DNA from: Thermopetrobacter sp964430935
GTDB taxonomy: Bacteria > Pseudomonadota > Alphaproteobacteria > Rhizobiales > Aestuariivirgaceae
DNA: 15,730 nt
Direction: 5' to 3'
Assembly: GCA_964430935.1 (NCBI GenBank)
Contig: CAYSHK010000072.1
Location: forward strand, 1-15,730
Shown: positions 6,645 through 13,232 of the stretch, one piece after another
How the letters are laid out: each line of letters begins with the position of its first letter
Position numbering within the stretch: position 1 is the first letter of the stretch
Notes under the pieces: model-generated
Told to the model about the DNA's origin: nothing
What the model saw: only the letters and a program-made list of their open reading frames with translations
Databases searched by the model: none
Position numbers and translations under genes: made by a program

Positions 6645-7478
6645 TCAACGCCCCCCGTCGCCATCCGCCGGCCCGTCCTCCGCGATCGTCTCCCCGGCCG
6701 GCGCATCCCCCCGCTTCAGACGCCGCCAGCTTCTGGCGGAATACGGCAGGGAGGCCACATAGGCCAGAGAGGCCACCAGCATCACATGCCACGGAAAGGC
6801 GATGAGCATGGCCAGCGCGAAGACCAGCCCCGCCAGGATGGGCAGAACCCATTCGCGCGGAATGCGCTTGGAGAAGGTCTTGCCGGAATAGGTCGGCAGC
6901 CTCGAGATCATGCCCAACGCCACCAGCGCCACCCAGGGAAGCACGGCGGGAGCCAGGACGTGGCCGTCGTCCACCAGCCCCAGAAACCCCAGATACATGG
7001 GCGATATGGCCAGCAGCGCGCCGGCCGGCGCCGGAATGCCGACGAAGAAGGCCCGTGTCCACTCCGGAGTGTCCGGATCCTCCAGCATGACGTTGAAGCG
7101 CGCCAGACGCAGCGCACAGGCGATGGCGAGGGCCAGCGCCACGATCCACCCGAGGTTCTTCAGGCTGTTCAGGGACCACAGGTAGATCAGCACCGCGGGC
7201 GTGACGCCGAAATTCACGAAATCGGCCAACGAATCCAGTTCGGCGCCGAAACGGGACGTCCCCTTCAGGAGCCGGGCGATGCGCCCGTCCATGGCATCCA
7301 GGACCGTGGCGAGAATGACGGCGCCGACCGCCAGCTCGAACCGCCCCTCCACGCCCAGCCGTATCGCCGTGACACCGGAACAGACGGCCAGCAGCGTGAT
7401 CAGGTTGGGCAGCAGGAAGCGGACCGGAATCATCCGGAAATGCTTTTTCTCCTTCCTGCGGCGCAGCTGGGCGGTCAT
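6645..7478 (-). CDS. pssA: CDP-diacylglycerol--serine O-phosphatidyltransferase
   Basis: A 277-residue multi-pass inner-membrane enzyme that makes phosphatidylserine from CDP-diacylglycerol and L-serine, the first committed step to phosphatidylethanolamine. The CDP-alcohol phosphotransferase motif is complete: D61-x2-D64-G65-x2-A68-R69-x8-G78-x3-D82-x3-D86. The sequence MIPVRFLLPNLITLLAVCSG before it is typical of the PssA type I (bacterial/yeast-like) subfamily. About seven hydrophobic segments follow, and the C-terminus from about residue 255 is a polar Gly/Asp-rich tail. It lies 37 nt downstream of psd in the same direction. The protease gene converges on it, with only 27 nt between stops and no clear bidirectional terminator. 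Confidence 0.94.
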   Translation of the reverse strand: MTAQLRRRKEKKHFRMIPVRFLLPNLITLLAVCSGVTAIRLGVEGRFELAVGAVILATVLDAMDGRIARLLKGTSRFGAELDSLADFVNFGVTPAVLIYLWSLNSLKNLGWIVALALAIACALRLARFNVMLEDPDTPEWTRAFFVGIPAPAGALLAISPMYLGFLGLVDDGHVLAPAVLPWVALVALGMISRLPTYSGKTFSKRIPREWVLPILAGLVFALAMLIAFPWHVMLVASLAYVASLPYSARSWRRLKRGDAPAGETIAEDGPADGDGGR

Positions 7479-7515
7479 GTCCTTCTCCCCGCTTCTCCGG
7501 CGGCTCTTCCGCCGG

Positions 7516-8214
7516 TCACGAACGGCGCGGCTCCGGCGGCGGCAGCTCGCATTTCATGTCCGCGACGACCGTTTCGCCCGCATGGGTGCGCTGTCCCACC
7601 AGAACGGAGGGACGCACGCCCGGCGGAAGCCACACGTCCAGCCGCGACCCGAACCGGATCAGCCCGAACCGCTGGCCGGCGAGCAGCCTGTCGTCGCGCT
7701 CCACGAAACGCACGATGCGACGGGCCACGAGCCCCGCAATCTGCACGACGCCGATGCGGGTGCCGTCGTCCATCTCCAGCGTGAAGGCCTGACGTTCGTT
7801 GTCGGTGCTGGCCTTGTCCAGCTCGGCATTGAGGAACTTGCCCGGAATGTAGGTCAGCCCGACGATGCGTCCATCCACCGGCGCGCGGTTCACATGCACG
7901 TCGAATACGTTCATGAAGATCGAGACCCGGATGCGCGGCGTGTCGTCCAAGTCCAGTTCCGGCGGCGGCGCCATCTCGCGGATGTCCGAGACACGACCGT
8001 CGGCGGGCGCGATCACGAGCCCCTCGCGCACCGGCGTGGTGCGCTCCGGATCACGGAAGAAATAGGCGCACCACAGGGTGAGCACGACGCCGATCCAGCC
8101 GAAGAAATCCGGCAGCAGCAGGAACAGCAGAAGCGTGACGCCTGCGAAAGCGGCGACGAACTTGCGCCCCTCCGGATGGATCGGAACAAGGACGGACGTG
8201 ATGGATTTCCACAT
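7516..8214 (-). CDS. psd: Phosphatidylserine decarboxylase (short form)
   Basis: A 232-residue proenzyme that converts phosphatidylserine to phosphatidylethanolamine at the inner membrane. It is of the short type (PSD-A, about 210-235 residues) common in alphaproteobacteria. The N-terminus MWKSITSVLVPIHPEGRKF is followed by two hydrophobic stretches (about 20-36 and 38-52). APADGRV and the FMNVFDVHVNRAPVDG block are conserved. The self-cleavage site is the G189-S190 pair in IRFGSRLDVWLP, where the serine becomes the pyruvoyl cofactor. The frame is open to 8262, but the family alignment starts at MWKSI, and a likely promoter (-35 at 8275-8270) would place the transcript start downstream of 8262. 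Next in the operon is pssA, the enzyme that supplies its substrate. Confidence 0.94.
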   Translation of the reverse strand: MWKSITSVLVPIHPEGRKFVAAFAGVTLLLFLLLPDFFGWIGVVLTLWCAYFFRDPERTTPVREGLVIAPADGRVSDIREMAPPPELDLDDTPRIRVSIFMNVFDVHVNRAPVDGRIVGLTYIPGKFLNAELDKASTDNERQAFTLEMDDGTRIGVVQIAGLVARRIVRFVERDDRLLAGQRFGLIRFGSRLDVWLPPGVRPSVLVGQRTHAGETVVADMKCELPPPEPRRS

Positions 8215-8246
8215 GATGCCTACGCTTTCCCGTTGATTTGAATGCA

Positions 8247-8275
8247 GATTGACCGCGGACACCCGCGCCGGTCAA
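8247..8275 (-). promoter_or_regulatory. Candidate psd-pssA promoter within an inverted repeat
   Basis: On the minus strand TTGACC (8275-8270) is a strong -35 match, followed after 17 nt by a poor -10 (TCAATC). The same stretch is an inverted repeat: TTGAC (8249-8253) and GTCAA (8271-8275) enclose CGCGG-ACAC-CCGCG (8254-8267). This gives a 10-bp stem with a 3-nt bulge. It may be an operator or cruciform over the promoter, or the end of the upstream aroG transcript. Confidence 0.4.
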
Positions 8276-8339
8276 GACCGCATGCGTCCGTTCCGGTCCG
8301 GAAGGCGGCTCGCGGGCGGCCCGGGACTCCCCCGGAATG

Positions 8340-9707
8340 CTACTCCGCCGCCTCCCTGCTGTCCGCCTGGCTCATCTCCCCGGCGATCAGGAACGCCAGC
8401 TCCAGGGCCTGGGCGGCGTTCAGGCGCGGGTCGCAGTGGGTGTGGTAGCGGTCGGAAAGGTCGGATTCCGCTATGGCCCGCGCGCCGCCGGTGCATTCGG
8501 TCACGTTCTGTCCGGTCATCTCGATGTGGATGCCGCCGGCATGGGTGCCCTCCGCCGCGTGCACCTGCATGAAGGCGCGCACCTCCGCCAGCACCCGGTC
8601 GAACGGCCGCGTCTTGTATCCGGCGTCGGTCTTGATCGTGTTGCCGTGCATGGGATCGCACGACCATACCACCTTGAAGCCCTCGCGCTGAACCGCGCGG
8701 ATGAGCGGCGGCAGGCCGGAGGCCACCTTGTCGGCGCCGAACCGCGTGATGATGGTCAGCCGTCCGGGGTCGTTGTCCGGATTGAGGATTTCGATCAGCC
8801 TCAGCAGATCGTCCGGCGTCATGGTCGGGCCGGCCTTGATGCCCACCGGATTCTGCACGCCGCGCAGGAATTCCACATGCGCCCCTTCCGGATCCCGCGT
8901 GCGGTCGCCGATCCACAGGAAGTGCCCGGAGGTCGCATACCAGTCTCCGGATGTGGAATCGATGCGCGTCAGAGCCTGCTCGTAGCCCAGAAGCAGCGCC
9001 TCGTGGGAGGTGTAGAAATCCGTGGTGCGCAGCTGGTGCGCCGTATCCGGATTGATGCCGCAGGCCCGCATGAAACGCATCGTGTCGGTGATGCGGTCGG
9101 CGATTTCGCGGTAGCGCCCGGCCATGGGCGTATCGCGCAGGAAACCCAGCGTCCAGCGGTGCACGTGCTCCAGGTTGGCGTAGCCGCCCTGCGCGAAGGC
9201 GCGCAGCAGGTTCAGCGTCGCGGCCGACTGGCGGTAGGCCTGGAGCTGGCGGTGCGGATCGGGAATGCGCGCCTCCTCGTCGAACTCTATGGAGTTGATG
9301 ATGTCTCCGCGGTAGCTGGGCAGGGTCACCCCGTCGCGCGTCTCGAAGTCGTCGGAGCGCGGCTTGGCGAACTGTCCCGCGATGCGGCCCAGCTTCACCA
9401 CCGGCTGGCCGGATGCATAGGTCAGCACCACCGCCATCTGCAGGAAGACGCGGAAGAAATCGCGGATGTTGTCCGCCGAGTGCTCCGCGAAGCTCTCGGC
9501 GCAGTCCCCGCCCTGCAGCAGAAAGCCCTTGCCCTCCGCCACGCGGGCCAGCTTGCGGCGCAGCTTGCGGGCCTCGCCGGCGAATACGAGCGGCGGGAAG
9601 GTGGCGAGTCGCGCCTCCACCTCCCGCAGCGCCTCCTCGTCGGGATAGGACGGCACCTGCCTGATCGGTTTCGTCCTCCAGCTGTCCGGCGTCCAGTTCG
9701 CGTTCAT
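8340..9707 (-). CDS. aroG: Class II 3-deoxy-7-phosphoheptulonate (DAHP) synthase
   Basis: A 455-residue cytosolic enzyme that condenses phosphoenolpyruvate and erythrose 4-phosphate in the first step of the shikimate pathway. The length and sequence are those of the plant/alphaproteobacterial class II family, unrelated in sequence to E. coli AroF/G/H. Recognisable blocks are NWTPDSWRTKPIRQVP at the start, KGFLLQGGDCAESFAE (substrate and metal-binding Cys near residue 68), VKLGRIAGQFAKPRS, ALTRIDSTSGDWYATSGHFL, GIKAGPTMTP, WSCDPMHGNT and GGIHIEMTGQNVTECTGG. The conserved metal-binding Cys, His, Glu and Asp residues fall in these blocks. No strong Shine-Dalgarno precedes the ATG. A Trp-Trp leader frame lies 36 nt upstream, suggesting control by tryptophan supply. 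It is read toward psd-pssA but separated from psd by 125 nt. Confidence 0.96.
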   Translation of the reverse strand: MNANWTPDSWRTKPIRQVPSYPDEEALREVEARLATFPPLVFAGEARKLRRKLARVAEGKGFLLQGGDCAESFAEHSADNIRDFFRVFLQMAVVLTYASGQPVVKLGRIAGQFAKPRSDDFETRDGVTLPSYRGDIINSIEFDEEARIPDPHRQLQAYRQSAATLNLLRAFAQGGYANLEHVHRWTLGFLRDTPMAGRYREIADRITDTMRFMRACGINPDTAHQLRTTDFYTSHEALLLGYEQALTRIDSTSGDWYATSGHFLWIGDRTRDPEGAHVEFLRGVQNPVGIKAGPTMTPDDLLRLIEILNPDNDPGRLTIITRFGADKVASGLPPLIRAVQREGFKVVWSCDPMHGNTIKTDAGYKTRPFDRVLAEVRAFMQVHAAEGTHAGGIHIEMTGQNVTECTGGARAIAESDLSDRYHTHCDPRLNAAQALELAFLIAGEMSQADSREAAE

Positions 9708-9743
9708 CTCGGAAATCTCTGCGGTTCGACTGCTGCCTGCGGA

Positions 9744-9803
9744 TCATCCGGCGGCTCGTGCGCCCTCGGGCGCCGCCGTGATGTTCCACCATGCATACAT
9801 CAT
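9744..9803 (-). CDS. Putative tryptophan leader peptide of the DAHP synthase gene
   Basis: A 20-codon frame, ATG to TGA, encodes MMYAWWNITAAPEGARAAG and ends 36 nt before the aroG start. Two consecutive Trp codons (UGG UGG) at positions 5-6 are the hallmark of ribosome-mediated sensing of charged tRNA-Trp. A G/C stem-loop begins four codons after the Trp pair (9749-9778), where a stalled ribosome would block it. No Shine-Dalgarno precedes the ATG. A transcript starting at or next to the ATG is possible, as is known for the leaderless rhizobial trpL, but the -10/-35 signals are weak. No U-run terminator is seen, so if control exists it may act on translation of aroG or by Rho-dependent termination. 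DAHP synthase is a logical target because it feeds tryptophan synthesis. Confidence 0.55.
   Translation of the reverse strand: MMYAWWNITAAPEGARAAG
9749..9778 (-). promoter_or_regulatory. Stem-loop in the aroG leader following the Trp codons
   Basis: In the minus-strand RNA, CGGCGG pairs with CCGCCG (a 6-bp stem), and inside it CGCC/GGCG or GCGCCC/GGGCGC form a further stem. A 6-nt bulge (CACGAG) lies on one side. The first arm starts 8 nt after the second UGG codon, so a ribosome stalled for lack of Trp-tRNA would cover it. This is the geometry expected of an attenuator element, but no alternative partner or poly-U tract could be found by eye. Confidence 0.45.
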
Positions 9804-10064
9804 TTTCTGGAATAATTCCAAACTCCGGGGACGTACCGGCTTCCGTGCCTTCCCGGTGTCGCTCTTCCGGCATCATGCGCCATTCCGGTTCTTGTACAGT
9901 TTCGGCGGGACCTTTTCCAGTCCCGCGTGCGATTTTCTCGGTTCGTCCGCGCACGCGCAGGTGATGGATAGAATTGAAACCGCAACCTTAAGGGAATGTA
10001 CACGCATTCATGCCATGATGACGGGTCAGGGAACGAAACACTCTGAAGCACGGCGACTGGATCG
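9804..10064. other. Divergent intergenic region between the aroG leader and the 2-TM gene
   Basis: This holds the upstream signals for both directions. Toward the right, TTGAAA (9974-9979), 17 nt, then TGTACA (9997-10002) is a weak candidate promoter for the gene at 10065. TGTACA occurs a second time near 9895. G+C is lower than in the flanking genes. No convincing coding frame or RNA gene was seen in it. Confidence 0.35.
9808..9820. promoter_or_regulatory. 13-bp palindrome before the aroG leader frame
   Basis: TGGAAT-A-ATTCCA is a perfect 6-1-6 inverted repeat ending 4 nt before the leader ATG, in the -10 region expected for a leaderless or near-leaderless transcript. It is A/T-rich against a GC-rich background. 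It could be an operator or simply contain the -10. A matching -35 was not found. Confidence 0.35.
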
Positions 10065-10355
10065 ATGGAAAATTTCTGGTCAGTGATGGTGCAGGCCTGG
10101 CAGGAGCTTCAGATGCTCCTGTATTCGGGCGAGCCGCCGGTATACGAACAGCTGCTGTTCGTCACCGCCGGATTCATCGTCATCAAGATCGTGCACCGCG
10201 TGTTCGCCAGTGTCGGCGCGGCGCGGCAATGGCGCATCGATCCCTTCGCGATCCTCTACTTCATGGTCGTTCTGGGCATCGTCTCCGGAGCCTTCTCCTC
10301 CGTGATCGAATACTTCAACAGCCCCGCCGTGCGCGGCGCCACGTGGATATCCTGA
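10065..10355 (+). CDS. Small two-helix membrane protein, function unknown
   Basis: A 96-residue protein, family not recognised. A short amphipathic N-terminus (MENFWSVMVQAWQELQMLLY) precedes TM1 (about 29-47, LLFVTAGFIVIKIVHRVF). A basic loop with RQWRIDP follows, then TM2 (about 60-80, FAILYFMVVLGIVSGAFSSV) and a short polar tail. The Arg-rich loop suggests that the loop lies in the cytoplasm with both ends outside. Base composition and codon use match the neighbours. The ATG lacks a clear Shine-Dalgarno. It is followed by a weak terminator-like hairpin and, 44 nt later, by the YbdK-type ligase gene in the same direction, so co-transcription is possible but not certain. Confidence 0.65.
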   Translation: MENFWSVMVQAWQELQMLLYSGEPPVYEQLLFVTAGFIVIKIVHRVFASVGAARQWRIDPFAILYFMVVLGIVSGAFSSVIEYFNSPAVRGATWIS

Positions 10356-10359
10356 GGCC

Positions 10360-10381
10360 ACGGCTTGCCAGCGGCCGTTTT
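10360..10381 (+). terminator. Weak terminator-like hairpin before the YbdK gene
   Basis: ACGGC (10360-10364) pairs with GCCGT (10374-10378) around a 9-nt loop, followed directly by a TTTT run (10378-10381). The stem is only 5 bp, so it would be a leaky terminator at best. It lies 4 nt after the stop of the 2-TM gene. Confidence 0.35.
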
Positions 10382-10399
10382 CCCGCGCCATAGTGGGGC

Positions 10400-11560
10400 A
10401 TGAGCATACCGGAACCCTCGCTGACCATCGGCATCGAGGAGGAATACCTCCTCGTGGACCGTTCCAGCCGCGACCTCGTCAAGGAAGCCCCCTCCGGCCT
10501 CATGGAGGAGGCCCGATCGGAACTGGAGGGGCAGGTTTCGCCGGAATTCCTGCAGTGCCAGATCGAGGTCGGCACGCGGGTCTGCCGCACGGTGTCGGAG
10601 GCCCGGGCGGATCTGCTGCGCCTCCGCCATGTTCTGGGCGGCATCGCGGAAAAGCACGGGCTGGCCATCATCGCGGCCTCCACGCATCCCTTCGCGGACT
10701 GGTCGCAGCAGCATTTCACGCAGAAGGAACGCTATCTCGAACTGGCGCGCGACCTGCAGGGCGTCGGCAAGCGCATGCTCATCTGCGGCATGCATGTCCA
10801 CGTGGGCATCGAGGACGAGGACCTGCGGATCGACATCTTCAACCAGCTTTCCTATTTCCTGCCGCATCTCCTTGCGCTTTCGACCTCCTCGCCATTCTGG
10901 CAGGGACGCGACACGGGACTGAGCTCGTTCCGCCTTTCGGTCTTCGACAACCTGCCGCGCACGGGCCTGCCGCCGCGCTTCGATTCCTGGGCGGAGTACC
11001 AGCGCGCGGTGAACGCCCTCGTGAAGATCGGCATCATCGAGGACGCGACGAAGATCTGGTGGGACCTGCGGCCCTCCGCCCGCTTTCCGACGCTCGAGGT
11101 GCGGATCTGCGACGTCTGCACGTGGCTCGACGACGCCGTGTCCATCGCCGCCCTCGTGCAGTGCCTGGTCCGCATGCTCTACCGCCTGCGACGCAACAAC
11201 CAGCGCTGGCGGCAGTACGACCGCTTCCTGATCAACGAGAACCGCTGGCGCGCCCAGCGCTACGGGGTCGGTGACAGCCTCATAGACTTCGGCCGCGGCG
11301 AGCTCGTGCCCTACTCCGAACTGCTCGAAGAGCTGACCGACCTTCTCTCCGAGGACGCCGCGGCCCTCGGCTGCACCCGCGAGCTGGCCTCCGCGCTGGA
11401 CATTCTCTCCCGCGGCACCTCCGCCGAGCGCCAGCGCGGGGTCCATCGGGAAGCCCTGCGGAACGGTGCCGATGCGGACGAAGCCCTGATGGCCGTCGTG
11501 GATCGCCTGATCGACGAGACCGTCGCCTCCCATCCCGAGGATGCGCCCTTTCCGGGTTGA
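10400..11560 (+). CDS. YbdK-type carboxylate-amine ligase (GCS2 family)
   Basis: A 386-residue cytosolic ATP-grasp-like ligase of the glutamate-cysteine ligase 2 family. E. coli YbdK has weak gamma-glutamylcysteine ligase activity, and the real substrate in most members is unknown. The N-terminal GIEEEYLLVD (11-20) carries the conserved Glu cluster. LQCQIEVGT (51-59), GMHVHVG (130-136) and WWDLRPSARFPTLEVRICD (about 218-236) are the other family blocks with ATP, metal and substrate residues. Length is typical. GGGG lies 2-5 nt before the ATG. The gene converges on lipA. It could supply gamma-glutamyl compounds for thiol metabolism, which would suit the nearby sulfur genes, but this is inference. 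If the organism has a separate GshA, this gene is more likely to serve another amine. Confidence 0.9.
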   Translation: MSIPEPSLTIGIEEEYLLVDRSSRDLVKEAPSGLMEEARSELEGQVSPEFLQCQIEVGTRVCRTVSEARADLLRLRHVLGGIAEKHGLAIIAASTHPFADWSQQHFTQKERYLELARDLQGVGKRMLICGMHVHVGIEDEDLRIDIFNQLSYFLPHLLALSTSSPFWQGRDTGLSSFRLSVFDNLPRTGLPPRFDSWAEYQRAVNALVKIGIIEDATKIWWDLRPSARFPTLEVRICDVCTWLDDAVSIAALVQCLVRMLYRLRRNNQRWRQYDRFLINENRWRAQRYGVGDSLIDFGRGELVPYSELLEELTDLLSEDAAALGCTRELASALDILSRGTSAERQRGVHREALRNGADADEALMAVVDRLIDETVASHPEDAPFPG

Positions 11561-11613
11561 ACCCCTCCTTCACGCGCGCGGCGCCACCGGCCGGGCGGAT
11601 TGCGCATGCCACG

Positions 11614-11635
11614 TCCCGCACGCGCCCCTGCGGGA
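11614..11635. terminator. Stem-loop between convergent YbdK and lipA genes
   Basis: TCCCGCA (11614-11620) and TGCGGGA (11629-11635) form a perfect 7-bp stem with an 8-nt loop, directly after the lipA stop and 53 nt after the YbdK stop. The location between converging genes fits a bidirectional terminator. No T-run follows on either strand, so the call is tentative. Confidence 0.4.
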
Positions 11636-12565
11636 TCATCCACGGGCGGCCCTGAGCTTCTCGAAATCGGCGTCCGCGTTGTGGCTGGAGCGCGTCAGGG
11701 GACTGGCCGCCACCATGAGGAACCCCTTGGCGTATGCGGCCCGTTCCAGCTCCCCGAATTCCTCCGGCGTCCAGAAGCGTTCGACGGCGGCATGCTTGGG
11801 AGTCGGCTGGAGATACTGGCCTATGGTGATGAACTCCACGCCGGCGGAGCGCATGTCGTCCATCACCTGGAGCACCTGTTCGCGCGTCTCGCCGAGGCCG
11901 ACCATGATGCCGGACTTGGTGAAGATCTCCGGATCCAGTTCCTTCGCCCTCTGCAGCAGGCGCAGGGAATGGAAGTAGCGGGCGCCCGGACGGATGCGCG
12001 GATAGAGCCCCGGCACGGTCTCCAGATTGTGGTTGAACACGTCGGGACCGGCCTCGATCACGATCTCCAGCGCGCCGGGCTTGTTGCGGAAGTCCGGAGT
12101 GAGCACCTCCACCGTGGTGCGCGGCGAGGCCTTGCGGATTGCCCGGATGACGCGGGCGAAATGCTCCGCCCCTCCGTCCTCGAGATCGTCGCGGTCGACG
12201 GAGGTGATGACGGCATGCTTCAGCCCCATGCGCGCCACGGCGTCGGCCACGCGTTCCGGCTCGTCCCCGTCCACGGGATCCGGACGCCCCGTCGCGACAT
12301 TGCAGAAGGCGCAGGCGCGGGTGCAGATCTCCCCAAGGATCATGAAGGTGGCATGTCCGCGCGTCCAGCATTCGCCGAGGTTCGGACAGGCGGCCTCCTC
12401 GCATACGGTGGCCAGTCCGCCCTCGCGGACGATCCGGCGCGTTTCCGCGAATTCCTTCGATACCGGTGCGCGGACGCGGATCCATTCCGGCTTGCGTCTC
12501 ACCGGATTGTCGGGGCGGTGGGCCTTCTCCGGATGGCGGGGACGGCCTTCGTAGACTGTGACCAT
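11636..12565 (-). CDS. lipA: Lipoyl synthase
   Basis: A 309-residue radical-SAM enzyme that inserts two sulfur atoms into octanoyl groups on E2 and GcvH proteins. The auxiliary cluster cysteines C55-x4-C60-x5-C66 (CEEAACPNLGEC) and the radical-SAM cysteines C81-x3-C85-x2-C88 (CTRACAFC) are both intact. The C-terminal RSS motif (SPLTRSSHNA) supplies the serine ligand of the auxiliary cluster. Other family blocks are ATFMILGEICTR, ITSVDRDDLEDGGA, VFNHNLETVP and KSGIMVGLGE. Two close ATGs are possible. AGGGAG (12574-12579) is 8 nt from the ATG at 12565 but only 2 nt from that at 12571, so 12565 is chosen. It follows the XRE-cupin gene by 67 nt in the same direction. LipB is not present here. Confidence 0.96.
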   Translation of the reverse strand: MVTVYEGRPRHPEKAHRPDNPVRRKPEWIRVRAPVSKEFAETRRIVREGGLATVCEEAACPNLGECWTRGHATFMILGEICTRACAFCNVATGRPDPVDGDEPERVADAVARMGLKHAVITSVDRDDLEDGGAEHFARVIRAIRKASPRTTVEVLTPDFRNKPGALEIVIEAGPDVFNHNLETVPGLYPRIRPGARYFHSLRLLQRAKELDPEIFTKSGIMVGLGETREQVLQVMDDMRSAGVEFITIGQYLQPTPKHAAVERFWTPEEFGELERAAYAKGFLMVAASPLTRSSHNADADFEKLRAARG

Positions 12566-12632
12566 GGACATGGCTCCCTGTTGCTGCCACACACCAACCA
12601 CGGGACGGACGCCCGGGCAAGACCTTCTTCCG

Positions 12633-13229
12633 TCAGCCGAGGGGGCGCATGATCAGAACCATCGTGGCGTGGGCCGGTTCCGTGCCCGTATTGCGTATCT
12701 CGTGCGGCAGATCCCCGCGGTATCTCAGGGCCTCCCCCGCCCGCACGACGGCCGTCTCGTCTCCGGAGGCGACGGTCATCTCGCCGCGGATCACGTAGAG
12801 ATGCTCCACGCAGCCGCTCTGATGCGGCTCGGAGGACAGGACGCCGCCGGGTTCGGCGTGCATGTCGTACCACTGCACGAAACGCACCAGTTCGAGCGCG
12901 CCTATGATGCGCAGTTCGCACAGTCCGTCCTCGCTGCGCAGAACCGGGATGTCGGCCCGCTTCTGATGCTGGATCACCGCCGGTCCGCCGCGGCTCTCCG
13001 CCAGCACCTCCTCCAGCGGCACGTCCAGCGCGTGGGTGAGCTTCATCACCGTGCCGATGGTGGGATTCGTCTCGTTGCGCTCGATCTGGGAGATGATGGA
13101 TTTGGCCACGCCGGAAATCTCCGACAGGTCGCCAAGGGACATGTTGTAGGCCTTGCGCAGGCGCTGGATGGCGCTGCCAAGTCCCGCGGGCACGTCCTGC
13201 CGCCCCTGTCTGCCCTTCCTCGTGGCCAT
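12633..13229 (-). CDS. XRE-family transcriptional regulator with C-terminal cupin domain
   Basis: A 198-residue DNA-binding protein. A basic N-terminal tail is followed by an HTH_3/XRE domain (about 17-76: LGSAIQRLRKAYNMSLGDLSEISG, then VAKSIISQIERNETNPTIGT with the recognition helix). A linker leads to a double-stranded beta-helix cupin domain (about 108-195). Possible metal or ligand residues in the cupin are H136, E142, H143 and H176. Such proteins often sense a small molecule through the cupin. The start codon lies 3 nt after the metZ stop, so it is translated from the same message as the rhodanese and metZ. This suggests that it regulates sulfur-amino-acid or sulfane-sulfur genes, perhaps its own operon. 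The ligand is not identifiable from sequence. Confidence 0.88.
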   Translation of the reverse strand: MATRKGRQGRQDVPAGLGSAIQRLRKAYNMSLGDLSEISGVAKSIISQIERNETNPTIGTVMKLTHALDVPLEEVLAESRGGPAVIQHQKRADIPVLRSEDGLCELRIIGALELVRFVQWYDMHAEPGGVLSSEPHQSGCVEHLYVIRGEMTVASGDETAVVRAGEALRYRGDLPHEIRNTGTEPAHATMVLIMRPLG

Positions 13230-13232
13230 GCC

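Noticed and set aside
8272..9954. 560-residue minus-strand frame over aroG
   Set aside because: It is a frame shadow of the class II DAHP synthase, which has all family motifs in its own frame.
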